Positions 12,547 through 25,785 of a DNA stretch of 64,000 nucleotides are shown here, in pieces. Origin of the DNA: Alisma plantago-aquatica (lineage: Eukaryota > Streptophyta > Magnoliopsida > Alismatales > Alismataceae). Numbering within the stretch: the stretch's first letter is position 1; the number at the start of each line of letters is the position of its first letter. A program made the position numbers and the translations under genes. The stretch spans positions 665,723,591 to 665,787,590 of the forward strand of contig OY856409.1 of the NCBI GenBank assembly GCA_963693085.1, read 5' to 3'. Below the pieces are notes generated by a model that saw only the letters and a program-made list of their open reading frames with translations, was not told the origin of the DNA and made no database searches.

Positions 12547-14212
12547 AATATGGTGATTATATATAGATGACTTATTTGAAGGAAGCAATGAGAAACAAAA
12601 ATGTTCACACATAAGCATTGTACTCAGACATTTCCTTGCTTTAATATATTTAGTAATTACTTGCATTTACAAATGACGACATGACCTACAAACTATATGT
12701 ATTCGAAACTTGATCAGATTTTAGAGAATTGCATGGAAGGTGTGATTCCCATGGAGAAGGAGGAAATAGGAGAGTAAGTAAGAATAAATGATGCAAAACG
12801 TTTCTTACTTGTGTCGTCATTGATATACAAACATTTAGTAACTTTTACTTATTCTACCTCATTTTTACCCTAAGTTGTTTTTTTGGAGAAGTCACTAAAG
12901 CATAAAGTTGCATCTAGTCTAGATTTAAAAGTATGTGTCCTATACACACAAAAAACTACCTACAAATGAGAATGATGAAACCGAAATATACATACTTTAG
13001 ACTTTTTGCATTACAACTCATCATCTAACTAGTCTTCATGCCCCTACTTTTCATCTTGTCTAACATGATCTCAATACTAATGAAGATGGAAAGATGAGTT
13101 ACTTCAGAGTTGTATGGAGCCGGTGATCTTGGTCTTTATGAAAATTCCACACTCTGTGTTTGGGCCTAAGAGTTGGTCTCGACCTCGTGGAGAGGAGAAG
13201 TGTTGCCCGTTGCTCCTCCCTTTGTTCCTGTCATTATAATATAGAATCCGTGAAATAACATAAATAATTGTTCAATTATTGGTTGAGAAAGAGAAGGGAG
13301 TGATCATCGTAAGTTTGTTGGGAAAACAATGTTATTGGAGTTATATTTGTGGAGAGAGGAGCATAACGAAAAAAGGTACCAAAAATGTAAAGTTTTTATT
13401 ATTATAGAAGGTATCTTAAAGAGAGAATAGCGTACCATAAATTGTATTATATTGAGAAAGAGATGAAGGTAAGAGAAATTAGTACAAAAGAGAGAATTAA
13501 GGAAATGCAAGGATTTTAAATCCTTACATTCTAATTAGTTCAAACACAAAATGTCAAAATCTTCTTATTATAGTGGTATTGACTACTTGACTTCTATGTT
13601 AAACTTTTTGAGTTCTTAAAAGTGTGTAATTATAAATAGAAGTGTTAACTAGAAGCGTTATAGTTTGGTTTTTAGCTGAATCGAAGTGACACCATACATT
13701 TCCATTTCCGTCATGTCTAGATAGAGGTCGTACTATGGATCTCTATTTAAACAAAGAGACGCATCGAATCTGAGCCCCTGATAGCCTTGTAAGTCAGGAA
13801 ACCAAAGCATCGTTAGATGATAAGAAACAAATATATGTATTCATGAATGTTAACTTTTTTTAGATGTAACAGCCTTTGATTCCGTCCGTGATTATATGGT
13901 GCTTATGTTATGGCAGGTTACCTGCATTAAACATAAAATTATAAGAATGAACATTCTATTTTCTCAGATCGTCCCCTGTACAACAATATCATCTCACAGT
14001 AGATAAATTTTAAGGGAAGCAATAAAATAAATTCGAGTTGAGTCTTAAGTTTGTGGTTCCTATCCCCCCACCTCTCGTTTCTGGGGCACCTGAATTTGCA
14101 GTCGCATTGTAGGATAGCTATCCAGTCATGCATCCAACTTGCAGGAGAGTAGAGAGGTCTTGAGATACGGAGTACGACAATCCACTACCTGCAAGGAAAA
14201 GAATTTGCATTG

Positions 14213-14640
14213 TGCGCGACTACGAAAAATATAGTCTTTAACTACAAAAACAATTGTAACGAAAACTCAAAATTTGTAGTCAAAAGCTTTGGCTACAATT
14301 ATCCTTACATTTATAATATATAGCTAATACTTGTGTAGCTAATTGTTTAGGCTATATTTTTTAAACTTGTAGTTAGTTATGCCTCTGGCTACAAATTCAT
14401 ATGTAACCCTAATTGTAGGTAAAAATGTCCTTACACATAAAAATGCAGTTTCCATTGTAGCCAAATGTATGACTACAATTCAATTTGTACCTATAATATG
14501 TAGGGAGAGATGACATTGGTTACAATTGTATTTGTAATTCATGTATAGCAAAAATTAGCACTTGCTACACATATAATTATAGCTAGTGTGTAGTGAAAGA
14601 CACGATGTACCATGCATACATATGTAGTGAGAGACATTAT
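14213..14640. repeat. Subterminal repeats of CACTA-1, left (3') end
   Basis: TGTAGCYAAA and its inverse, GGCTACAAT or ACTACAAAAA, recur in both orientations at least ten times (examples near 14250, 14280, 14330, 14365, 14385, 14460, 14570, 14620). Dense short motifs in both orientations near the ends are the binding-site pattern of CACTA transposases (TNPA sites in En/Spm). The same motif recurs at 55740-55895. Confidence 0.55.
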
Positions 14641-14946
14641 GTATCCAGTCAGTCGCTTGCCAATATAGAGGAGTTTTCAATAAGAAAATATATGAATGTT
14701 AATCAAGATCGAGTTATGCTTACAATGTCAACAATGATACTTTTATTTATATTTGAACAATGAGTACACATGGGGAGGACATTAACCTGGCCCCTGTTTT
14801 ACAATATGCATGGAAAAAAGACACATGTATACAATATGTTCTTCTGACTACATCTATCCACTGCAGACTCTATATGCCACATGATCATGCACATCTTCTT
14901 GTATCTTGATTTTTCTTTTATATTTATTCAGTCCATTCATCAAGTA

Positions 14947-15252
14947 ATGGAATATAACATCATTTGGGGAGACTTGCTGCGCAGCATATCTTCAAAGAGC
15001 ATCGCAGCAGTTTCAATTTTACCCAAGAAGTATGCCAAATGTAATGGCATTAGGACGGAGACTCCAGGAACACATCACTTTAAGAAGCTTCTCTACTCTT
15101 TTGAACTCTCCCTGTCTACAATGTCTGTTTATCAAAGCAGAGAAGGTGACTACGTTTGGTCAGCATTTCCTCTTTAACATGTCAGCTAACACTCTCATAG
15201 CACCTTTCTGGTCATTTGGCTTCACATATCCATCAATAAGAGCTCGTCTGGT
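14947..15252 (-). pseudogene. PPR protein fragment (downstream part), broken
   Basis: The minus-strand translation contains PPR motifs: ALIDGYVKPNDQKGAM, then PNVVTFSALINRHCRQGEF, then RPNAITFGILLG, followed after a frame change by KIETAAMLFEDMLRSK. There is one in-frame TGA before PNVVTF and a frameshift after ILLG. The order continues logically from the six PPR motifs at 16805-17509, so both pieces are one gene split by retrotransposon debris (15590-16800). PPR proteins bind organellar RNA. This copy cannot make one. It lies inside CACTA-1 and so is likely a captured host fragment. Confidence 0.7.
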
Positions 15253-15589
15253 TTGACATAAAATCAATGCAAGCTGATAGTTCTAAAACAGGAAACTGAA
15301 CTACATGAATTGCAACTTCAACAATTTTGTTTGGTTTAAAGCGGACTGAGTTCATCCACTTGGTTTGTTCTCATTTGGTAGTATGGTGTTGGGACCATGC
15401 AGCAGCTGCCAGTGTTGGTGAGAAAACAAACCGCGCCTGTTTAATGCGTGGTTCCATTTCATTGCTTCCTCGTGTAAACAATGGGTGAGTGGGAATTCGT
15501 TTTCCATGTGAACGTTGCAATTGCATCCAAGCAATTGATCTTATTGTAGGAGACGATACCTATCTTCCCTTTTTCTGTCATTTACTTTC

Positions 15590-15780
15590 TTTATTTACAC
15601 AATGTAACTAACCCTTTTATACAATGCTATTGCTAATGGAATTAGAGGAGTTTTAACACCTGTTGCTTTAAGTTTGGTCTCTTTTGTTTGATGATTGCCT
15701 TATAGCATCTGAAAGCTAGCTTGTATGCTTGGATCATGTTTTGACTAGCTATCGGATCGTGTTTCACTATCGGTCAATTA
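15590..15780 (+). mobile_element. Short fragment resembling the Athila LTR
   Basis: Bases from CTTTATTTACACAATGTAA to about TCGGATCGTGTTT run parallel, with gaps, to 42539-42710 inside the Athila LTR described below. Shared landmarks are a TGTTGCT(T/C)TA block and TGGATCRTGTTTTG. It is too short and diverged to classify firmly. Confidence 0.35.
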
Positions 15781-16800
15781 GTCCTAGGAAACTCGACCGA
15801 TGACTCAAAATTAGTTTTGGTTAGTGGGTCAGTCGGTCAAGTTCTGTGAGTGTACAACTCGATTGATTGATCCATTTCCAAAAAATCCATCATTGGTCGT
15901 TCAAGATCCAAACTCGACCGACAGAGTTGCTATGACAAATCTTTCAAAATGGTTTTGGAGTGACCAAATGTTGGAATAAAGTGACCCTTATTTTTTATCA
16001 TCTTAGTTACAAGTCATATCATCAATACAAGTGATTACAAAATTATTCTAAGGTAGATTGGAGTGATTTCCCAAATTTCACACTTGCATTGCTTTTGACT
16101 TGAACTTGGACAAGCTAGGGCTTGTGTAATTTGATCCTTTTCATGTACCTAAAGCATGAAATCAACCTTAAACAAACATATTAGATGCATATGAATGGAA
16201 TTTTTAAGTCATTATCAAAATATGGACAATGCATAACTCTCAAGTCAACATTCTCCCCCTTTTTGACAATGACAAACCATTCCTCAATCATATTAAAGGA
16301 TATGTAAAGCTATACCTTATCCTTGTGAACTTTAAGGGGATTCATAATTTTAACAATGTGAATTTTCTCCCCCTCAATCTATGCTCACTCTTACCTGCAT
16401 GGTTAGTCTTTCTACACAAAGCAATATAACATATATAATATATGGTCCTTTAGCAAGTCACACGATAAAACATATATTAGACAAGAAAGGGATCAAATTG
16501 GCAATAAAAAGAAATATGGTTGAGCTTCAAAACATTGAACTTATCTCCCCCTTTTGGCATTATCAAAAAGTAAGGGGGTAGAAGAGAACAAAAAATGTCT
16601 TCTCCAAGCACAACCAAAATATTCAATCCACAAGATAAAACATGCAACCTCATGGCACACAACAAACATATACGAGAGAGAAACAAGAAATCTATGTCAT
16701 AATCAAAATATGGGTATCATACCACCAACTCATCAGATATAGTCAACCAAAGAGTAAGGGTACATATGATCAAGATTAAAACACTAATCACAGTAGAATC
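15781..16800 (-). mobile_element. 3'-end fragment of a SIRE/Maximus-like copia element
   Basis: On the minus strand a polypurine tract AAAAAGGGGGAGAA (16251-16264) is followed at once by TGTTGACTTG, the start of an LTR that runs left from 16250. Upstream (16265-16800) are two further GGGGGAGA-type runs with TTTTTGATAATGCCAAAAGG, the repetitive pre-LTR spacer typical of SIRE/Maximus copia elements. No coding domain remains. The fragment splits the PPR gene. TCGGTCA/TCGACCGA motifs (about 15770-15925) recall those in the copia element at 24401. Confidence 0.6.
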
Positions 16801-17509
16801 CTCTACTCGTCATTTTATTGATACATGAAATTGCTTCATTTAGCAACCCAAATTTGTAGAGACCCTTTATCATAGCATTGTATCCAACAATCCCTGGGTT
16901 GATATTCTTTTTGTCCATGAAGCCAAATATCTTCCTCGCTTCACCCAATTCATCATTTCTAATGAAGCCATCAACAAGTGTCACATAAACAAACTCATCA
17001 GGTTGTATGTTTCTGTCCAACATTTCAGAAAGAAGCATCTTGGCAGTACGAAGCATTTGCTTCTTGCATAACCCATTAAGCAAGACATTGTATATAGCAG
17101 TGTCTGGAAACAAACCTCTCTCTGCCATTTTCTCTTTCACCATTAATGCTTCCTTCACCTCACGTGCAGTGACAAGACCATGAAGAACGGCTCCATAAGT
17201 AACTAGATCAGGCTGAATCCCTCGTTCTGCCATCTCAATTAGGAGATTAAAAGCGGTAAGAATATTGCCTTCTTGACAATACCTATGAATGAGAGGAGTG
17301 CAGCTGAACTTATTTGGATTCATGCCCATCTGCATCAATTTCTTCAAGTGGTTTCCAGCTCTTTTGACCCTCCTACTATGACAATAGCCTGCAATCAAAG
17401 TATTGTAAGTGATGATATCTGGTTCCTGACAATACAGCTGATGATTTCCTACATAACAGCAGAAGATCATCATCTCCAGAGATGAGTATTTCAATTGTCC
17501 CACCATCAT
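16784..17509 (-). pseudogene. P-class PPR protein fragment (six motifs)
   Basis: A 241-codon minus-strand frame contains six consecutive 35-residue PPR motifs from about residue 32. They begin DIITYNTLIAGYCHSRR, PNKFSCTPLIHRYCQEG, PDLVTYGAVLHGLV, PDTAIYNVLLNGLCKK, PDEFVYVTLVDGFIRN and PGIVGYNAMIKGLYKFG. All are P-type, as in organellar RNA-binding proteins. Residues 1-31 do not look like a transit peptide. The upstream motifs and N-terminus are missing. After SRG the sequence leaves the gene at the junction with the copia fragment near 16800, and PPR sequence resumes at 15252. From memory the motif order recalls Arabidopsis At1g52620, which I have not checked. Likely a captured, dead host gene. 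Confidence 0.78.
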
Positions 17510-20500
17510 TTTTCAGAGTATATACATAGCTACAAAAGTAGTATTAGCAATATGAAAGATATTAATTGAATATACATTTATAAGTTTTTAGTAGGATAAA
17601 CAAAATTGATTTAAGATAGTATGCCATGACCTTGGAGCATCCAATTTGATCTCTACACTGGTATCTACTGCTATATGACAATGGAGGGAAGGTTCTATCA
17701 ATAGGAGGTGACGAGCATAGTAGTGACAAGGCAGCATACTCAACTGGCCCATCCTAGCAACCCAAAGATGAATCCCTAGCTAAATATTGACAAAGTGACG
17801 ATGGGCATCATCAGGTGGAAGCAGTAGTGTGGTCATGAACCTGACATTTGAAGATCCATGAATAAGTTTGCAGAAGCAACGAAATAGATATGTTGTCTGG
17901 AAGCATAATTTCTTTTACCTCTTGTTTTCAGTACAAAGACGGACACCACCACTGCTCCATAATAAGAAAATACTCATGCAGACCCATAGGAAAACATCCT
18001 AATAACAATTCCAACCTGGGCACATAATCAATAGATTAGCTTATCTTAACATCACAATAAATATTTACAAATAGTAGTTATGAAAGGGGTTTTTAAGCAT
18101 CTACATGAAAGGATGTAGAAATTTGGATGCATAATTTTTGGTCACATGTGTTTGCATGAATATAAACAATAGTTTTGTGCACACCTTGGTGTACATGTGA
18201 ACATGAATCCATATGGAGGTTCACTTTGCTGGTGTGTATATATACAAATGCAGAGTGATGTAGAATGTGATATTATTTGTATAATTTTCAACGACAGTGG
18301 TTGCTTTCTAAAAGTATGATTGACTTTTTCATTTAAATAATGAGGGTTTCACAAGAAACAAGGCACACTATAGATGAATATATTATATATCAGCTACTAA
18401 CCAACTATGATGCCAACCAACGTATTGTGCTAGCAATAAAACAACTGGACAGTATACAAGCATGCAGAATTTGGGATCAAAATGAGCACTTTAATGAATG
18501 TTATGGTACTTGTGAAACATTCAACTGGGATAGATATCATACTCAGTAAAGTCGCCAATACTGATGATGTAGATAGATAATAGATGAAATTAAAGAACAG
18601 ACTGAGAACATGAAACAAATCTATTCCACTTGCTGCGGCAGCTGGTTTAGATGAAGATGAGTTGGAGGCAGAGAGATAGAGGATCTTGAAGTAGTTGAGT
18701 TGGAGGAGCAATTTCTGCAAACTGATGCAACTGCTCCAAGAATGGGTTGGATCTTGGAAATGACAGTAGAAATGCTTCATGGCATTTGTCATCCCTATTT
18801 GGAAATATTTATGGATTTCAAGAGCAAGGAAAAAGGGTAAAATCTTGAAGAATCTTTCTCAAAATCCATGTCTAAATACAAAAGCACAAGTAATAATGCA
18901 TTCTATGACATCTTCTATCTATGTTGAAATTCAAGAAGCAATCCAAAATTGTACACATCATTGTGAAGGAAATTCTAAATTCTTATGGAGTTAATATTAT
19001 ATAACATCTCAGTTTCAAGTAGCGAGGATATTAGTCTCAACCTTTACATATTATAAGGGTCATGAAACTGGAACGGTGAACACAAAGATATAATCCAAAC
19101 AAGAGACATCAACAAGACACAATGATATGTTGTGGGCGTTTAGCCTATATTACTTAGGCAAAAATAGTTAAGTACCTAATTATTTGGAGCTTCTCCTACA
19201 ACATTCAAACTTATCTTCAGATGTTTGGAAACCTCCCCTGCCACCTAAGCATCAACATTTCTCTAGAGACTATGTCCTAGTCACATACCCACAAAGAACA
19301 AACCCTTAATCCTACACCAAGCACACAACGGATCCTTCTTGATGCCCATGCAGTTTTGAACATGAAACACCGTACCATGTTATGTTTCACTTACACACTA
19401 AACCCCTTTTGTCACGTAGATGCATTACTAGTAGAGGAAAAAACAAATCACATCATCTTCAAGTTCACAAGAATAAAGGCAATTGGGCATTGAGGACACT
19501 GATAGTAAATGACAATAGAATCATACAAAAGAAAACTAAGGACTTAGAAAAATGTGTCGAGGAAAATCGGTGATGGAAAATTTGATCACAAGAAGCAGTC
19601 AATCCAAAATAAGCATGGGAACATGGTCATGAGGATCAGGGTTGATATACACAAAACACTTGCAAGTACAAAGATAGGCATCTAAATTATTATACAAAGT
19701 AGAAATCCCAGATATGAGAAAGCAACAAATTATATGTATCAGTGTCGTGTCAACTTACTCGAACTAATCCCAGAACCTTTTGCCATGCCACCAACTAGTA
19801 TGGGCACTCCCTATAGTTGTTCAAATTCATAGAAAATGTATAAATATTGCTAATCTTGCTTCCTGTCAGTTGTAGAGTTGCTTAGAAACTTCAGAACGCA
19901 TAGCTTCATATAGCAGAAAACCAAAACCTCAGTATCACATGAAATTTAGGTTCCATACAGCATATACCAAATAGGTCACTTTGACATAGCAACCTAGATC
20001 CCTGAATCCATCTCAAGAAAAGAACTATAAATAAAGACAGCCTTTAGACGGGAAAGAAAGCATGAAAAACTTTAGGTGCATCCTCGATTGAGAACTTCAC
20101 TAATGTACATTCCCATCAGTCCACAGTCCACAAGCATACAGGATTCACACGTCCAAAACTCATCATATTTGAGCCAAGTAGGTCAATAAAAGACCAGTCA
20201 AGCCTGTATACAAGGTATTCTAGAACTTTAGAAACAATAGAATAAGGCCTTGAGATATTCTAGCACTTCTAGAAGACCCTCTACAACACAATCTTAGAAG
20301 AAGGAGCTCAAGAAAATTAGAGATATGGAAAACCCTTCAATTCAGAAAATCATAAACTCAAGGAGCATCAAAACACTAAGGCAACATAGAAACTCAAGGA
20401 GCATCAAAACACAAAGGCAGCAAAAGAAAAGGTAAGAACAAAGACCACCAATCTGAACTCCTCCTTAATTATGGAAACTCCAACACATATATTTAATAGA

Positions 20501-23500
20501 TGTCTGAAAAATCATCCTCAAAACACTTGCCAGCAACAAGACTAATATTAAGAAAATAATCAACCACCTAAAAGGATACCTTTAGTTTCTTGTATCTGTA
20601 AAAAGGGAATTCATATTGATGTCAATACCAGTTACAATACATGTCTTCTAGTCATACATTTGTTTTCCATCTTAGTCAAAGGACCTGTGATTGACTCTAG
20701 ATCCACAACATATTCAAAATATAAGCAATCTAGAATACCCTACATCCATAGGCATATTTAGATTTTCCCTAGATGTTATAAAATAAAAATATTATCTAAT
20801 CCAAAAAAAATACATGGCAGGAGCTTTAAAGGTGTAGATGGTCTTTGTACCTACTTATGGACTTAGCCTTCTTTCATACATCAACAAAGAATAAAGTTGG
20901 AGGAGTAGAGATATCTAGCTTACAGAAGACAAGAAGTCCATTAGTAGGAATGATTATTTGGAGAGTGAGTCATGATGGCTAGCTTCCAGTAGCATATAGA
21001 TTCTCCAACAAGGATAATACTTGACCACGTTCATTTATGACCTGAGTCAAGCAATCAAAAGCAACATTCAAGTAAATTTCATCAGTTTGCTTATAGTACA
21101 CTGCATGAAGAACAAGATGAACGCCCAACTCAGTATAATGTATGCAAAAAATGACCAAAATGTGAGATCAAAGCAAAAAGACCAATTCTCACACACAAGC
21201 ATCAAGCTTGAGGCTCCTCCATAGGGTGGCAGAAAAACTAATGGCAATACTTGTACAAAACCTAGGAAATAGTAGTTCGTAGCTTGTGAACATAAGTCTT
21301 ACCACATAGTTCCTGCTACATTTTAAGGTTCCACTTATCAATAAAGCTCCTGGATAGTTGGCACTGAGTAGCTTTACGTAAACGGACTTATATCTTAATA
21401 TGGTTAAATAAAAGGCCATACATACCTAAAGGCATCTTCATTTCGTGTGCAATCAGCAATTCTAAATATTAGTTTGTACTTTGTATATAAATGCTATGAT
21501 ATCAAAAATGATAGTCAATTTGATGGTCATTGGAGTGATACATGAGGCTTCCCAAACTTGTCATTAAATTTGAAACTAACTGAACTTGAAGAAACTCTGC
21601 AATTCATTTGTACCTTCCAAGTGATAAGAGGATCACATAACATCAATGACATGAACTAGGTACATCAATAAACTGAACCAGACGTCATCTTTAGCACTAT
21701 GTCGTTAGGAAATATGAGAGTTTTGCAAACAGAGTTGAACTATTTCAAGACAAAGGCTCAACATCATAGTCAGAGAAGCATAACCAAGATTGCATACTCT
21801 GAAGTCAGAACCAATGGCCAACAAGCTTCAGAAAATTGTGTACTTCAGATCAGGAAACCTAACCATGACTTAGCACAAGGAAGGCTCAAATGTGTAAGCA
21901 TTTGATTAATCATTTTGCTAATTTACCGAGTAACAGAACAATTGAAGTAAGAGACTTGTTCATCAAGTAATCGACGGGATGATAACACCATAAACAATCC
22001 AAAACAATGCAATCACAATTTTCATTTTTACCTCTAAAATGCTGTCAGTACCAAACTCTTTCCTACATTGCAGCATACAATATGGGATGATACAACTACA
22101 TATTTTGTTCTTATACTCCCTACACTACCCATGGCCATGTTTTCATCCTTGTTTAGTGGGTAACATAAAACATTATACATATAATTCCTTGTGGTTATGA
22201 GTCATGAATACCACCACTACCATAGTCTAGTGGTCTCCCCAACATGTATATATGAGAAGAAGTCTGTGTGCCACGTACTGCTTTCTCAGCTTTATCATGT
22301 TAGTGCAGTCAGTTCCCTGAGCAATAAATATGCATGAACCAAGTTATAACAAGTAGATAGATTTTCAATAGAATATGATCCCATAATTCCATGTATCATG
22401 ATATGGGAGAAAAGTACATGGTAAAACCCTCACAAACAGAGGAAAACTTCCATGGTTTTCAAACTATGTCTCTCACTGAAAGAAACCATGAAAATCTTCT
22501 CTTCCTTCATTCTTCAAGAACGGTGTTGCTTTCTCATTATAACCACTCTACATCATTCTTTTTCCAGAGTGCTTCAACACATCCACACACTTTATACTTT
22601 GTTTTCGCCCCAAAGGGGTTTCACCTTAACAACTACAAATGAAAAGAAAATCTAGGCAATTTACAAACTCAGTTTTCCTGCGGACAAGAGTGATGCAAAT
22701 TTAAAATATCATTCTTGAACTGAATTCTCAGATCATCATGAAAGCAGTAGTGTCCAATGAAGGGAGATGAGATCAATAGGAAACCTAGTTTCTAATATAA
22801 AGAATCAATGGAGTTAGTTCTATCTAGAATTTCAAGGGATAAGTTTGGTCTTGCTTTAAATACTTACAATTTTTTGCATGAGGTCACGGTGTATTTGTGC
22901 AACATCCTTGTGTTCTAAGGATGGTACTTAGTGCAGTTCATAACCTACTCAATTAACACATTATCTCATGCTAATGGTTGGTGTATTGTTGTTAAATAGC
23001 TAATTGGTTAATTAGCCTGAGATGTTTTGATTTATGTGATGAACTAATTATCTTGTAGACATTCTTAAACAACAAGGGCCACAGAATGAATTTTAAAGGA
23101 ACAATTACTCTCTTATAAACATACTTGAACAGAAAGGACCACATTCATTCAAAAGTTGTATATGTCTTATGTATAGGCTTAGGACTAATGAAGAGGTCAG
23201 ATGGTAAGGATGTCAAGACTAGAAAGTAGACATACTACTTTTGTGTAGAAGCATATATGCACAACAAAAGAGGACCTCATAGAGAAAAAAAATATGCCAT
23301 TCAGTTGTAGTATAGATACCATAGACTAAACCTCATCATTCATGAAGTCATAAATCATCCTAAAACCTATGCAATCCCCTAAACGTTAATTATATTCTCA
23401 TTAAATCACATGATTCTCTGTAGTTATATAGTAGAAAACTTTCACAAAGAAAGGTCAGTGGAATACTATGAAATTTTAGAATTGGATGACATGTATTGTA

Positions 23501-24214
23501 CTCGTTAAAGGTCACAATTGATACAGGCAATAAGTGGGAAATATACTTAAACAGTATATCTACCAAGAATTGTTTAACTTCTAATATAGCTAATAAAATG
23601 TCGAACAAGATAGACACTGTAACGAAAAGCAAATCTGTGATTAGTTATTCAACAAGAAACAAAAATTCAGCATACGCTTCTAATATCACAGTTGGTATGG
23701 TGGACTATAGAAATTTGCACAAATTCATGACAATAGTAATTTTTTTTGCTCTGAACAACAGAACATGGAATTCGAGTTTCTTAGAGATGATGATTCTTTG
23801 GTGATGTAGATCATCTTATATAATCCAACAATCATTCAAACACCTATTAACAAACCTATTTTACCAACAAAGGTGCACAAATCTATGAACAAACAGGGTA
23901 ATCATTTGATGAATGGGAAATAGATAGCGAATTATCTATAAGAATTTTTCCTTTGAATTTAAAATAAAGACAATGAAATAATGAATGGTACTACAATATG
24001 TGTGCAATCCACATTTATTGAAAACCAACTAAATATAATAAAGAATGACTGACTTCTATTTTTACTAAATCCTATGAATTCATATGATATGTGAATCTCT
24101 ATGTTGATCAAATGACTGCTACTCTTAGTTTCCACGTCTCCAAATGGTTCACCTACAATGATGCATAAATAGTTAAGAAGCACACTTCTAGTATCGAGAT
24201 TAATTTATAAAATG
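17510..24214. other. Unassigned 6.7 kb inside CACTA-1
   Basis: No domain recognised on either strand. Frames are under 125 codons with no motif. The part next to 24214 may still belong to the TNPA-type gene: a stretch at about 24080-24155 (minus) reads GEPFGDVETKSSSHLINIEI after an AG acceptor. Near 17510-18800 the sequence could be upstream or intron sequence of the captured PPR gene. Direct repeats of about 20 bp occur at 20330-20430 (AACTCAAGGAGCATCAAAACAC, written here in part). Otherwise nothing notable. Confidence 0.45.
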
Positions 24215-24395
24215 TTACCTAGTAATGAGTAATTTCTTTGGCCAAGCTATCATTGTCCCAATTACATCCTCAATGAATTGGTGTTGACCAAAAGGCATAA
24301 TCAACTGCTCTTGAAGTTGGATTGGTACAGTAATGGACATAGCAGCAAATGAGGACCCCAACAGTGCTCCTCCTACGACATAAGTTGTACTTGTA

Positions 24396-24400
24396 GAAGT
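24396..24400. repeat. Target-site duplication GAAGT (pair at 31295-31299)
   Basis: GAAGT precedes the copia 5' LTR and is repeated directly after the 3' LTR at 31295-31299. Removing the element plus one copy restores an open transposase reading frame across the site. Confidence 0.88.
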
Positions 24401-24741
24401 TGTTGGCTAAATTGGACATTAGTATAATCCCTTTGTTTTGATGATGACAAACATTTCATTCTTGTCGATCTAACATGCTACTTGAGTGTTGCAGGAATAA
24501 AGTGGATGACAAATATTTGGAAGATCTATATGCTAAATTGCTTTAATTTCATGAATGTAATCAATTGTAAAACTTGTACAAATATATAATGTACAAGTAC
24601 TTAGACATCATGTAAATCAAGCGTTAGATCTTCCTTAGCCAATCACAACACTTAGATAGGTCATCTCCTTCAATAGTGTCACAACTGCACACTCATACAC
24701 AAACTTCGTACTTAGTTTAAAACATTGAAACAGGGTCAATC

Positions 24742-24908
24742 TCGGTCAACAATATTCTCGACCGAGACACTCTCGGTCAACAAACTCCTCGACCGAGAAA
24801 GACCCAGTTAGCCGTTAGACACAAGCAGACAGGGTAGTTGGCAGTTGGAGATGAACGTTATATACACTTGCTCCAGACAGTCCCTCGGTCGACAATTCTT
24901 TGACCGAG
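24742..24908. promoter_or_regulatory. TCGGTCGA palindromes upstream of the LTR TATA box
   Basis: Three imperfect palindromes of about 25 bp (24742-24766, 24772-24798, 24884-24908) share the form CTCGGTCGA, then a spacer CAAWWTNYT, then CGACCGAG. They lie 140-300 bp upstream of the TATA box. The same unit recurs at 27054-27110, 28604-28660, near 28800, and in the 3' LTR. A binding site for a dimeric protein or a foldback structure is possible; the role is inferred from position only. Confidence 0.6.
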
Positions 24909-25044
24909 ATGTGTTCTGTCTGTAATTTTTAGAGTTAATTAACTAGTTGTTGCTAAAGCAACTAAAGTGTACCTAACGGCTAGTTAAGAACTTAGAACCC
25001 CCTAGAAAGTGTCTAGAATGTCCTTAAGAACTTTTAGGTCATTC

Positions 25045-25055
25045 CTATAAATAGG
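25045..25055 (+). promoter_or_regulatory. Copia LTR TATA box
   Basis: CTATAAATAGG, a strong plant TATA element, about 740 bp before the LTR end. Transcription would start roughly 30 bp downstream. The 3' LTR has the same element at 30561-30571. Confidence 0.75.
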
Positions 25056-25785
25056 ACAAGCCTTAGGACACCCCAATACACACTTGTGCAATAGTTGAGC
25101 TTACACTTGCAATTGGCAATCTGTTTTGAGTAATTGAGCAACACTAGCATTGGCTATTCTTTTCCTTGCTCCAAATTCGTGTCCTATAGGCTAGCATCTC
25201 CTATCCACTAAACCTACACTTCAATATTCATTGGTTAGGAGATTTATACGCTTGATATAGGCAAATCAAGCCTTGTGCTTCAAAGTGGTAACTGTTATTT
25301 CCATTTCCTTTCTTGTTCAATCTTATTGCTTGTACTCTCCTTGCTACTCCTAGGGTTGGAGGCTACGGATTGGAGAGGATTTGATCTTCTTGGTGAAGAA
25401 GGAGATCTTTGGACTACTTCTAGAAGGTTGTTGCAATGGGAAGCTACTTCAGGAGGAAGGCTACTTCAAGGGGGAGCTTGAAGTTACTTCAAGAAGGTTG
25501 CTTCAAGGTTGGTGCAACTATTTCAAGGTGAAGGTTGTCCAAAGGGTGTAGAAAGTATTGTAATTTTATGTAAAGTCTTTGAGAGGTAATAAAATTTAAT
25601 ACTTTCAAAATCCCGGTTGGGTAAGCAACCGGGTAGTGGATTGACTGCCTTAGTATTTGCTAAGGTTGGAACCACTCTAAACACCTTTTTTTTCCTTCTT
25701 ATTATTTCAATTGAGGTTGTTTGAGTTAACTTATATTAAAATAATCATAAAACCCTATTCACCCCCCCTCTAGTGGTTTTTCAAT

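Larger units (their letters stand above)
8567..14182 (-). other. Internal, apparently non-coding part of the large retrotransposon
   Basis: About 5.6 kb between the PPT and the start of CACTA-1. I looked on the minus strand for gag zinc knuckles, the RT FxDD motif, RNase H and integrase motifs and found none. All frames are short. The part contains a degenerate 30-35 bp minisatellite (about 9440-9790), an AT-rich stretch (about 11200-12000) and a MITE-like insert near 12.1-12.5 kb. Confidence 0.6.
24401..25783 (+). repeat. Copia 5' LTR
   Basis: Starts TGTTGGC and ends TTTTTCA. The TTTTGATGATGACAAA stretch near the start is typical of SIRE/Maximus LTRs. It contains three TCGGTCRA-spacer-TCGACCGA palindromes (about 24742-24908), a TATA box at 25045 and a C-rich run before the end. 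Confidence 0.88.

Noticed and set aside
14213..14640. Considered a CRISPR-like or satellite array
   Set aside because: Motifs are short, in both orientations, irregularly spaced, in plant DNA; they fit transposon subterminal sites.
15352..15534. 60-codon minus-strand frame between the PPR fragments
   Set aside because: It does not show PPR motifs and is probably transposon or spacer sequence next to the split point.
18430..18792. 120-codon minus-strand frame, Ser/Leu/Phe-rich
   Set aside because: No domain, no conserved start context and no neighbour that supports a gene; an AT-rich chance frame.
25275..25481. Frame inside the copia 5' LTR (also 30757-30990 in the 3' LTR)
   Set aside because: The two frames agree only because the LTRs agree; the LTR is transcribed as leader and the frame has no known domain.
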